Shown here: piece after piece, positions 55,913-63,987 of the stretch
Layout of the letters: every line of letters starts with the position of its first letter
Numbering within the stretch: position 1 is the first letter of the stretch
Assembly: GCA_963811605.1 (NCBI GenBank)
Contig: CAWESA010000002.1
Location: forward strand, 124,001 to 188,000
Length of the DNA: 64,000 bases
Reading direction: 5' to 3'
Source: CAVQLX01 sp963811605
GTDB taxonomy: Bacteria; Desulfobacterota; Binatia; DP-6
Notes under the pieces: model-generated
The model's input: only the letters and a program-made list of their open reading frames with translations
Told to the model about the DNA's origin: nothing
The model's database searches: none
Program-made: the position numbers and the translations under genes

Positions 55913-56110
55913 TCATGCGTCGCTCGATCCGGGGCCGGGTTTGGTGCAGTTTCTTCCCCCGGCGGGGGCGTCCAGCAACCTGACGGCGGCATGCAGGTGC
56001 GTCGGCGACAGGTGCGCGTAGCGCAGCGTCATCGTCGGCGTCTTGTGGCCGATCGGCTCTTGGATGCTCCACGGGTCGGTCCCGGCAATCTCGCACATGT
56101 CGCGCCCCAT
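55913..56110 (-). pseudogene. Tyrosine recombinase (phage-type integrase) C-terminal remnant
   Basis: About 65 codons matching the end of a tyrosine integrase: SIQEPIGHKTPTMTLRYAHL with the catalytic-box His (GHKT) and the nucleophile Tyr (RYAHL), then SPTHLHAAVRLLDAP. The two catalytic Arg and the whole N-terminal and core-binding parts are missing, and no intact upstream frame exists. Its place next to tRNA-Gly points to a former integrated element. The beginning of the remnant is approximate. Confidence 0.8.
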
Positions 56111-56152
56111 GAGAGCTCGGCCTGTTGCCAGCAACCGAAGAGGAGAACCGCC

Positions 56153-56899
56153 CTGAGTTTGCGTCTCCATGCATTCACCATCGCCATGACCCTTCTTGCA
56201 GTTTCCCCCTCGGCCGTCCGGGCGGCAGCCATCGAAACGAGGCGAATCAGCTTCGCGCCGGGGACGTCGTCGGCAACCGTCAAGGGCGCGATCAGCGGCG
56301 ACAAGACCGTCGACTACACGGTGCGCGCCAAGGCCGGCCAGACCATGAGCGTCACCCTCAAGACCAGCAACCCGAGCAACTTCTTCAACGTCCTCCCGCC
56401 CGGCTCGAACGACGTCGCCGTGTTCGTCGGCTCCTCCGGCGGCAACGAATGGACGGGCCCGCTCGCCGCCGACGGCGAGCACACGATTCGGGTCTACCTG
56501 ATGCGCAGCGCCGCGCGCCGCAACGAACACGCCGAGCACACGCTGACCGTCGGCATCACGGGCGGTGCGGCGAGCGACGCGCACCCGACCGACGCCAAGG
56601 TTGCGGGGACGCCGTATCACGCGACCGGGGAGATTCCGTGCGTCATGGCGCCGGGGCAACCGAAGGGCTCCTGCCCCTTCGGGATCGTCCGCACGGGCAA
56701 CGGGAGCGGAACCGTCACGGTGACGAAGCCCGATGGCCGCACCCGGTCGATCTTCTTCGAGAATGGGAAGGCCACCGGGTACGACATGAGTCAGGCCGAT
56801 CGCGGCAAGTTCAGCGCCGAGAAGCAAGGCGACCTGAACCTCATCAGCATCGGCCAGGAACGCTACGAGATTACCGACGCCGCCACCTTCGGAGGCTGA
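56153..56899 (+). CDS. Secreted PliG-like (lysozyme inhibitor/PPC-type) protein
   Basis: A 248-residue exported protein. The signal peptide (RLHAFTIAMTLLAVSPSAVRA) is followed by a beta-domain, RISFAPGTSSATVKGAISG, DYTVRAKAGQTMSVTL, FFNVLPPGSNDVAVF, HTIRVYLMRSAARRNEHAEH, close in pattern to periplasmic inhibitors of g-type lysozyme. A second domain (about 155-248) has IPCVMAPGQPKGSCPFGIVR and LNLISIGQERYEITDA. CTG 56153 has AGGAG 7 nt upstream and gives a proper basic n-region; TTG 56159 is the alternative, while ATG 56186 would cut the signal peptide. Role as lysozyme inhibitor is by resemblance. Confidence 0.75.
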   Translation: MSLRLHAFTIAMTLLAVSPSAVRAAAIETRRISFAPGTSSATVKGAISGDKTVDYTVRAKAGQTMSVTLKTSNPSNFFNVLPPGSNDVAVFVGSSGGNEWTGPLAADGEHTIRVYLMRSAARRNEHAEHTLTVGITGGAASDAHPTDAKVAGTPYHATGEIPCVMAPGQPKGSCPFGIVRTGNGSGTVTVTKPDGRTRSIFFENGKATGYDMSQADRGKFSAEKQGDLNLISIGQERYEITDAATFGG

Positions 56900-57360
56900 T
56901 CAGTCGTTCGCGCGCTTGGTCAGCCCATTGCCGGCGGATCGGGCAGGGCGGAACGCCAGGCCCGAAGCGGGCGTCGGATGGAAGTACGTCGGCCTCCCGA
57001 GCCTCGTGCGCGCCAGCCTTCCGCGTGTACCGCACCGGCTGGACCCGAGTGCACGCTCCGTTGCGTGCCTCTGAGCCCGCGCGAACGGCGTCGACGCCAT
57101 CCGTTGTGGCGGCAACATCCGCGTGGTCAACCCATAGCGCAACGCCAATGGCCACCGCGCTCGCCACCCGGTATGGAGGACGAGCGGGTCGCCATGTCCG
57201 CGAACGACGTCATCAAAACGTCGCCCGCACCCGGTCAACTACGAGCGGAGTCGCCGGCTACGCTGAACGCGCAAGCCGTCCACCATCCATCCAACCGGGG
57301 GCAGCTACCGGGGCAACCCGCGTGTCCGCGAGTTGCCCCCGAGCTGCGACTCGCTCCGGT
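56900..57360. other. Gene-poor stretch, no supported gene
   Basis: About 460 nt. Several frames are open on both strands, as expected at this base composition, but none has a recognisable domain, start site or signal. It lies between decayed elements and is probably remnant DNA. Confidence 0.5.
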
Positions 57361-57561
57361 TCAGCCGCCGCGACGCTGAGTCATCGGAGGTGGCGGCGGT
57401 GGCGGCGGCGGGGGCGCCATGGTTTCGACCGGGGGCGGCGAATGATGCAGGCAGCACCCGGCCATCGGCGTGGCGACGACGACTAACAGCAGGGCAGCTA
57501 GGATGCGCCCAAGCGAAGCGCCGCGCCGCGCATGCGTCGAATCTTGATATGCTGTAGGCAT
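57361..57561 (-). CDS. Small proline-rich lipoprotein
   Basis: A 66-residue predicted lipoprotein: basic n-region (HARRGASLGR), hydrophobic core ILAALLLVVVATP and lipobox MAGC at about residues 33-36, then CLHHSPPPVETMA and a run of nine to ten prolines. AGGAG lies 7 nt before the ATG at 57561. No family recognised. The poly-Pro tail may span into peptidoglycan; that is speculation. Confidence 0.6.
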   Translation of the reverse strand: MPTAYQDSTHARRGASLGRILAALLLVVVATPMAGCCLHHSPPPVETMAPPPPPPPPPPMTQRRGG

Positions 57562-57838
57562 GCGCTCTCCTACCAGAATCGAGGTCGTCTTGGAAGGCAC
57601 GCTCGAACACGATCGCGTCCCTCGGCGCATCCCCGTCTCGCCTGCAAGAAACTCGCTCCGACGGCGACCTGGTGCGGCCGGGCGGACGATGACCGCCTCG
57701 CCGAGATCCGCCTCGCCGGCGGGCTCGGATCGGCAATCGTCGCCAGATGGTCCGCGCCGCCCCGATGCGGCGCGGAGGGCCGCCCGCTCGGGGCGTCCAG
57801 GGCCCTCGTCGGCAACGCGGTGCACGGCGGAGGCGCCC

Positions 57839-58048
57839 ACGCGCAATTTCTGCCCTACCTGTGGCGGCGTCGTGTTCGGCGGCGATCGGGGCGTCAGCGA
57901 GTCGTACACGATCTACGCGGGCTCCCTCGATGATGCGGCGCCGTTCCGCCCGCAGATCGCGATCTTCGCATGCAGCTGCCCGACATCGCTCGCCATCCCT
58001 CCGGGGCCGATCGTCTTCGACGCGATGCCGAACCCCGGGTCGCCTTGA
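57839..58048 (+). pseudogene. GFA-family (glutathione-dependent formaldehyde-activating type) C-terminal fragment
   Basis: A segment of about 69 codons matching the C-terminal half of GFA proteins: NFCPTCGGVVFGGDRG (zinc-type CxxC), TIYAGSLDDAAPFRPQIAIF and IPPGPIVFDAMP. The N-terminal half with its CxCG and CHCxxC zinc sites is not found upstream in any frame; the sequence before residue 1 of this match is low-complexity Arg/Pro/Ala. It is probably the relic of a longer gene. Confidence 0.65.
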
Positions 58049-58073
58049 CAGGGCTGTCGCTCGCACGTACCGA
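58045..58073 (+). promoter_or_regulatory. Promoter of the crotonase gene
   Basis: TTGACA (58045-58050), 17 nt, TACCGA (58068-58073). Predicted start near 58080, giving a 35-nt leader to ATG 58115. The -35 overlaps the end of the GFA fragment. Confidence 0.6.
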
Positions 58074-58114
58074 GGTTCCGTAACGATGTTACTAAACCCC
58101 GGGGGCGCGAGACG

Positions 58115-58804
58115 ATGCTCACCTACCGACTGCAGGACACCATCGCGACGATCACCATGGACGACGGCAAGCGCAACGCACTGTCGCTCGACATGCTGGC
58201 CGCTCTCGGCGACGCGTTCGATCGCGCGAGCGCGGATCGTGCCGCCGTGCTCCTCACCGGCAGGGACGAGGTCTTCTCCGCCGGCTTCGACCTGCGCAGC
58301 CTGATGGCGGGGGGCACGCAGGCGTTCGGCATGGTCCGGACGGGCTTCGAGCTCGCCGAGCGAATCCTGTCGTTCCAGGCCCCGGTGGTGGTGGCCTGCC
58401 CGGGACACGCCATTGCGATGGGCGCGTTCCTCCTGCTGGCGGGAGACTACCGGATCGGGGCGGCTGGGCCATACAGGATCGGCGCCAACGAGGTCGCCAT
58501 CGGCATCACGATGCCCTTCTTCGGTGTGGAGATCTGCCGGCAGCGGCTGGCGCCCGCCTATTTCCACCGCGCCGTGATCAACGCCGAGATGTTCGACCCC
58601 GACGAGGCCAGGGCGGCCGGCTTCCTCGATCGGGTCGTACCCGCCTCGGAGCTGCTCGAGGTGGCAGGAAGCGTCGCGACGGGATTCACCAGGCTCGACG
58701 CCGCCGTGCACGGCGCCACCAAGCTGCGCGCCAGAGCGCAGACACTCCAGGCGATCCGCGCGGCAATCGAGGCCGACGATGCGGCGTTCCGGGCGGCGAG
58801 CTGA
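58115..58804 (+). CDS. Enoyl-CoA hydratase/isomerase family protein
   Basis: A 229-residue crotonase-fold enzyme acting on acyl-CoA. It has NALSLDMLAALGDAFDRA, the first oxyanion-hole loop FSAGFDLRSL and the second in CPGHAIAMGAFLLLAGDYRIG. The usual catalytic Glu pair of hydratases is not clear (ANEVAIGITMP supplies one Glu), so an isomerase or other crotonase reaction is possible. The protein is slightly shorter than typical (about 255). The TetR gene follows and may regulate it. Confidence 0.88.
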   Translation: MLTYRLQDTIATITMDDGKRNALSLDMLAALGDAFDRASADRAAVLLTGRDEVFSAGFDLRSLMAGGTQAFGMVRTGFELAERILSFQAPVVVACPGHAIAMGAFLLLAGDYRIGAAGPYRIGANEVAIGITMPFFGVEICRQRLAPAYFHRAVINAEMFDPDEARAAGFLDRVVPASELLEVAGSVATGFTRLDAAVHGATKLRARAQTLQAIRAAIEADDAAFRAAS

Positions 58805-58806
58805 GC

Positions 58807-58828
58807 CGCGGCGCGCTGCCGCGCCGCG
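58807..58828 (+). terminator. GC hairpin after the crotonase gene
   Basis: A perfect 9-bp stem, CGCGGCGCG / CGCGCCGCG with loop CTGC, starts 2 nt after the TGA, without a T run. It has the same design as the hairpin at 55266. Confidence 0.5.
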
Positions 58829-58854
58829 CGGGCGCGTGGAGGCCTGACCCCATC

Positions 58855-59454
58855 GTGCCGAGAGCGAAGCAGCGGACTCCCGCGTTGCGAGATCGCGTCC
58901 TCCGGGTCGGGCTCGACACCCTGGCGAGTGCGGGCGTCGCCGGCTTCACGACCCGCCGGGTGGCGCACGAGGCCGCCACGTCCACGCCGGCCGTCTACGA
59001 GCTCTTCGGGGACAAGGCCGGCCTGGTCCGGGAGATCTTCTTCGAGGCGTTCCGGCTGCTGCGGCGGCGCTTCGACGAGGTCGCGGAGACGGACGATCCG
59101 CGGGCCGATCTGATGGCGGCGCTCAGGAGCCTGCGGGCCTTCGTGCGCCAGAACCCCGCGCTGGCGGAGCTCATGTTCTCGCGACCCTTTGCAGACTTCG
59201 ATCCCGGTCCGTCGGGACGCGAGGCCGGGGGCGCGGTCCGGACGTTCGTCGTCGGACGCGTGCGCCGCTGCATCGATGCGGGCGTGCTGTCGGGCGACGA
59301 GACCGACATCGCCCACGTCCTGGTGTCGCTGACGCAGGGCCTGGTCGCCACCGAGCTCGCCGGCTGGCTCGGCACCTCGCGCGCGTCGGTGGAGCGACGC
59401 TGGAAGGTCGCCGTCGACGCGATGCTCGCCGGGCTCCGTCCGGCATCGCGCTGA
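58855..59454 (+). CDS. TetR-family transcriptional regulator
   Basis: A 199-residue one-component repressor. The N-terminal helix-turn-helix is seen in LRVGLDTLASAGVAGFTTRRVAHEA, then STPAVYELFGDKAGLVREIF (recognition helix region). The C-terminal ligand domain has DPRADLMAALRSLRAFVRQNPALAELMF, like TetR_C WHG-type domains. Start is GTG with GGAGG about 13 nt upstream. It probably controls the crotonase gene before it. Confidence 0.9.
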   Translation: MPRAKQRTPALRDRVLRVGLDTLASAGVAGFTTRRVAHEAATSTPAVYELFGDKAGLVREIFFEAFRLLRRRFDEVAETDDPRADLMAALRSLRAFVRQNPALAELMFSRPFADFDPGPSGREAGGAVRTFVVGRVRRCIDAGVLSGDETDIAHVLVSLTQGLVATELAGWLGTSRASVERRWKVAVDAMLAGLRPASR

Positions 59455-59501
59455 TGCGAGGCCCCCGGGCGCCGCGGCCGCGACCGGTCAGCCGGCGGCG
59501 A

Positions 59502-61480
59502 TCAGAACTGCGGTCCGGTACAGGGCGCCCCTCCGCAGACGTCGGTGACGTAGCCGTGCGAGTGCCAGAAGGTGTCCTTGAGGGCCTGGGCGGCGGGATC
59601 TTCGGGGTGTCGTCATGCGGGTCGTGACCGACCCGTGGCGGCAGGTTTTCGAGCGGCGACAGCTCCGCGCCCGTATCGAACAGGAAGTACGCCGACCGCT
59701 TCCACGGATAGTGCGGAATGGGCGTGATGCCGAAGCCGTGCTCACCCCCGAACTCGCGCCCGGCCGCGACGTACGGAACGTGGCCGGCGGCGCCGATGGT
59801 ACGTGCCTCGACCTGGAGGGAGAACTCGCTCACCTGGTGGTCGCCGACGGCGCCCAGGAGCAGGATGGTATGCCGCGGCGTCCGCGGCAGGCTGTGGTGC
59901 TCGAGATGCTGGGCGTAGCCGTTCGTCTCGCCCCGGTCCCACAGCATCTGCACGATGTTGAGCGAGAGCAGCTGGGTGAACGGATCGGGGTACGCGACGT
60001 CGAGGAAGAGCTTGTAGAGATCGAAGTCCACGCTGCGGTTGAGCAACGTCGAGTAGTTCATGCCGGCCTCGCCGAGCACGCAGCGCCGGAAGTCTCGCGC
60101 CACCGCGCACAGCGCGCCGCCGAGGATGGCGCCCTGGCTGTTGCCGTCGAAGTACAGCTCGCGCCTGTCGAGCGCGGGGGCACCGTCGACCTGGAAGGCC
60201 GGGTGGCTCGAGAAGCCGTCGCGGTGCTTCATGAGGCGACCGAGGAAGAGGAAGTTGAGCAGCCCCTGCTGCAGCCGGTCGGCCAGCGAAGGGAACTGCG
60301 ACAGGTCCTGCAGGATGTTGACGGCGTTGCCGACGTCCTCCTCGGCCATGCCGCTCCAGTCGGTCGCGCAGTAGGCGACGTTGTAGGTGGCCGCCATGGG
60401 ACGTACCAGCGATCCGTTCACCTCTCCCTGGTCGCCGAGCAGGCCGTGACCGTACAGGCTCATCCGCGCCGGTCCGCCGGCGGCGCTGTTCGGAAGATTG
60501 CAGGTGAAGGTAGCGGTGAATGGTTGTGCCTGGCGCTGAGGGAGCCCGTCGGGGCCCAGGGCGAAGCGATTTCCCGGGCTCCCGTCACCCATGAGGTAGA
60601 GGGGAACCTCGAACGTGCCCTGGATGCGGCGCCGGAACTGCGGCGAGGGATTCTCCTGGACCGACGTGACCGTGAACGCGGGCGCCTTGCCGCCGAGCAC
60701 CTTGAAGGCGTCGTCGCGGATGTGGAGCATCCGTCCGGTGGTGCTCTTGGTGCTGGCGACGGTGAACTCCCAGGCCAGCTGCAGGTCGCCGCGCTCGATC
60801 CCGGCCGCGGCGAGCGTCTTGAAGAGTTTCTCCATCGCCGGCCGCCGCGCCTCGAAGGCGGCGTCGGTCGTACACTGGCCGTTGCGATACGCGGCGAAGG
60901 CGGGCGAGGGTGGAAGCGTGATCCCGCCGCCGTCCACGAGGCGGCGCACGGCGACCACGTAGTGATGCCCGTCGATGTAGTCGAGGGCCGGGCGGACGAT
61001 CAGCGACTGGCTGCCCGGCGCCGACAGCTCGTCACGCTCCGCCCACAGGGGCCAGCGCTTGCCCTTGCCGGCATCGAGGATGACGATCGGGGAATCGGGC
61101 TCGAGCGAGCGTCCGATGTCGGTGATGATCGGCGCGTTCGATTGCACGAGGTCGGCCGCGGGCATCCACAGCAGCAGTGCAGCCCCGGGGCTGAAGCCGT
61201 CGGCGCGGTTCAGTTCGACCGAGTCGAGCGGGGTGCCGGACAGGTTCTTCGGCAGTCCGTCGGGGGTGAAGTGGATCCGCCGGCGCGTCCCCGAGGTGGT
61301 GTCGGTGACGCTGAAGTAGTCGTTCGGGAAGGGCAGCATGCAGCGCTCCGGCACGAGCGGGTCGCAGGCTGCCTGCTGGGACAGGTCGATGCCGAGATCG
61401 ACCGGATCGAGGCACGTGGCAGCAAACCCCCGGGTCGCGGAGAGCAGCAGCAGCGCGGACAAGCAGGCACGCATACGCAT
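59502..61480 (-). CDS. Secreted alpha/beta-hydrolase-like protein, frameshifted near 3' end
   Basis: About 659 residues when repaired. The signal peptide is MRMRACLSALLLLSATRGFA; GGAGG 8 nt before ATG 61480 fixes the start. The mature protein has CMLPFPNDYFSVTD, LYGHGLLGDQGEV and a nucleophile-elbow-like YFDGNSQGAILGGAL (GxSxG). Near 59604-59607 one C is missing from a CCCC run (coding strand). In the sequenced frame the end is nonsense running to 59171, while the next frame gives QALKDTFWHSHGYVTDVCGG and a stop at 59502. The family is otherwise unnamed; lipase or esterase activity is a guess. Confidence 0.72.
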
Positions 61481-61567
61481 GGGACGGACCTCCGTGGACG
61501 ATGGCACGGACGAGCCTAGCCGAAGCGCGCGCGACCTGTCGAACGAAAAAGGGATCGCGGCCGCGTG

Positions 61568-62641
61568 CTACGGCCTGTCGCCGGTCCGGGTCGGGTAGTT
61601 TCGCTGCTTCCAGACCCGCAGCCCCTCGTCCAGCACCGTGACCTTGGTGAAGCCCGCCTCCAGCAGCTTGCGCGCCAGCTCGCCGGACTCGGCGTGCGGG
61701 CAGGCGCAGTAGCACACCAGCCAGACGTTCTTCGGCAGCTTCGCGAGATAGGGCCCCGGATCGTAGAACGGCACGCTCACCGCCCCGGCGATGTGCTCGG
61801 TCGCGTAGTCCGACGGGGCGCGCGCATCCAGTAAGGCGAAGCGGGCCTTGGCGTCGAGCTGCCCCTTCACGGTGTCTACCGACGTCATCTGGGGGTAGAC
61901 GTTGAAGCCGACCGGAGGCCGTCCCTTGGGATTGAGGGGGACCGGGCCCAGCGGCACGGGCGGCGGTCGCGCGGGCAGCTGAGCGGCGCGATTTCCGGGA
62001 AGCTGGAAGGTGCGAAGCAGGGCGACCACGTCCTCGATCCGGTCGGTGCCCAGCGTATCGGCGAAGCCAGGCATGCTGGTCCCCGAGCGCCCCTTGGCGA
62101 TGGAGAAGCGCAGGAAGCCGTTCGTCGCGCCGGCGAGAAACTGCGGGCTGCCGATGTGGACGTTCGGACCATCGACGCCGCGCTGGCCGTGACAGCGCGC
62201 ACACTCATCGGCGTAGATCTGCTGGCCCCGGGCGGGATCGCCGGACAGCCGGTGCTCGTCGAGCTTCGCGGGCGGGCCATGGGCCCACGACCGCAGCAGG
62301 GCGACGAGCGCGTCGATGTCGGCCGCCGACAACGGTCCGCCGCGCTCCGTGGACCACGCCGACATGGTCGTCCCCGGGCGACCCTGCGCGATGGCGCGGC
62401 GCAGGTAGGCGTCGTTCGCGGCCGTGAGGAAATCGGGATGCGCGATGCGGGGCGCCTGGTCGGCACGGTATCCCTCGCCCGCCGGACCGTGGCACACGGC
62501 GCACATCCTCGCGTACAGCTCACGCCCATGCTCGAGCGACGGCCGATCCACCGCAGCCGTCCGGCTGGCCAGGAGAGCGACGAGGGCGCCGAGCAGGACG
62601 CCGCGCGTCGCGCCGGACGAGTGGAGGTCGGGCCGCCCCAT
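61568..62641 (-). CDS. Diheme cytochrome c fused to a rhodanese domain
   Basis: A 357-residue exported protein. The signal peptide (to about residue 32) is followed by two cytochrome c modules with CAVCH (about residue 47) and CARCH (about 150), each with a later Met ligand candidate (TTMSAW; TSMPGF). The last about 110 residues form a rhodanese domain, ARFALLDARAPSDYATEHIAGA, with the active-site loop CYCACPHAESGELAR. It may couple periplasmic sulfur transfer to electron flow. ATG 62641 is the start that gives a signal peptide; TACCCT at 62656-62651 could be its -10. Confidence 0.85.
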   Translation of the reverse strand: MGRPDLHSSGATRGVLLGALVALLASRTAAVDRPSLEHGRELYARMCAVCHGPAGEGYRADQAPRIAHPDFLTAANDAYLRRAIAQGRPGTTMSAWSTERGGPLSAADIDALVALLRSWAHGPPAKLDEHRLSGDPARGQQIYADECARCHGQRGVDGPNVHIGSPQFLAGATNGFLRFSIAKGRSGTSMPGFADTLGTDRIEDVVALLRTFQLPGNRAAQLPARPPPVPLGPVPLNPKGRPPVGFNVYPQMTSVDTVKGQLDAKARFALLDARAPSDYATEHIAGAVSVPFYDPGPYLAKLPKNVWLVCYCACPHAESGELARKLLEAGFTKVTVLDEGLRVWKQRNYPTRTGDRP

Positions 62642-62763
62642 GGCCGCGGCAGGGTATGCGGCGGTTCGAAAAAACACCACACTTCGCGCTGGTGTCGCCC
62701 GCGACGCCGGCACGGCGTAAGGCCGATGCGCCGCCTCCGGGCGACCAGGCTACGGGAAAGCGC

Positions 62764-62793
62764 TTCGCCGGCACCGAGGACCTGTGTCATAGT
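62764..62793 (+). promoter_or_regulatory. Weak promoter candidate of the DUF3089 gene
   Basis: TTCGCC (62764-62769), 18 nt, CATAGT (62788-62793), 6 nt, ATG. The predicted start is at the start codon, but both boxes are weak. Confidence 0.3.
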
Positions 62794-62799
62794 TCCCAC

Positions 62800-63987
62800 A
62801 TGCGGACACTGTTGCTCGGCGGCGCCGTGCTCGCCGCCCTCTTCCTCGTCGACGTGCGATCGGGGGCGGCCAAGCGCAAGGAGACGTTCTCCAACCCGTA
62901 TCCCGGCTACCACAGCGCGATCTACGCGGATCCGTCGCACTGGCTCTGCCGCGGCGACACCGACGATCCGTGCGATCACGATCTCGACGCGACCAGCGTC
63001 AAGTCGAACGGCAAGACGCGCGTCGAGCGCTTCAAGGCGGGCCGCCACCCGAAGTTCGATTGCTTCTACGTCTACCCCACCATCTCCAGCGATCCGGGCG
63101 GCAACAGCGATCTCGTGCCGGACGAGCACGCGGAGATCTTCGTGGTCCGTCAGCAGGCAGCGCGCCTCGGCGCCGTGTGCCGGGTGTTCGCGCCGGTGTA
63201 TCGCCAGATCACGCTGACGGCCCTCGTGGCGCGACTTGCCGGGCAGAACTTCCCGGTCGACCCCGAGCTTGGTTACGACGACGTCCTCGACGCGTGGAAG
63301 CACTACATCGCGAACGACAATCAGGGACGTGGCGTCCTGCTGATCGGGCATTCCCAGGGCGCCAGCGTCCTGACACGGCTGATCCAGGGCGAGATCGATC
63401 CCAATCCCGAGCTGCGCGACCGGCTCGTGTCGGCCATGTTGCTGGGGACGAGCCTGCAGGTGCCCGACGGGCAGGACGTCGGCGGCGATTTCGCCAACAT
63501 CCCGCTCTGCCACAGCCCGAACGACACGGGCTGTGCGATCACCTACGGATCCTTTCGGGCAAACAAGCCGCCGCCGGCGAACAGCCTGTTCGGCGTGTCG
63601 AGGGGCCCGGGGCTGAAGGCGGCGTGCACCAATCCCGCGTCGCTGAAGGGAGGTGCGGGCTTCCTGCATCCGTTCCTGCCGACCGACGGGACGTCGCTGC
63701 CGATCATCACGGTGGCACCGCCGGACTGGGTGGTCCCCGAGAAGCACCCCATCACGACGCCGTTCGTCACGCTGCCCCGCTTCGTCGAGGCGCGCTGCGC
63801 CGAGACCGACGGCTTCGTCTATCTGGCGCTGACCCCGGAGGGGAATCCGGCCGATCCCCGCATCGACGACATCGGCGGCGATCTCACGCCCGAGTGGGGC
63901 ATGCATCTCATCGACGTGAACGTAGCGATGGGAGACCTGGTGGCGATTGCCGGCAGCCAGGGGAAGGCCTGGCGCGCGCACCACTGA
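62800..63987 (+). CDS. DUF3089 secreted lipase-like protein
   Basis: A 395-residue alpha/beta-hydrolase of the DUF3089 family. The signal peptide is MRTLLLGGAVLAALFLVDVR to about residue 24. Family features are DCFYVYPTISSDPGGNSD, RVFAPVYRQITL and the nucleophile elbow LLIGHSQGASVLTRLI (GHSQG). A late His is in EWGMHLIDVNVAMGDL, with an Asp nearby, as expected for a catalytic triad. It may hydrolyse esters or lipids in the periplasm. ATG 62800 is the start just before the signal peptide; a longer frame upstream is not conserved-looking. Confidence 0.88.
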   Translation: MRTLLLGGAVLAALFLVDVRSGAAKRKETFSNPYPGYHSAIYADPSHWLCRGDTDDPCDHDLDATSVKSNGKTRVERFKAGRHPKFDCFYVYPTISSDPGGNSDLVPDEHAEIFVVRQQAARLGAVCRVFAPVYRQITLTALVARLAGQNFPVDPELGYDDVLDAWKHYIANDNQGRGVLLIGHSQGASVLTRLIQGEIDPNPELRDRLVSAMLLGTSLQVPDGQDVGGDFANIPLCHSPNDTGCAITYGSFRANKPPPANSLFGVSRGPGLKAACTNPASLKGGAGFLHPFLPTDGTSLPIITVAPPDWVVPEKHPITTPFVTLPRFVEARCAETDGFVYLALTPEGNPADPRIDDIGGDLTPEWGMHLIDVNVAMGDLVAIAGSQGKAWRAHH

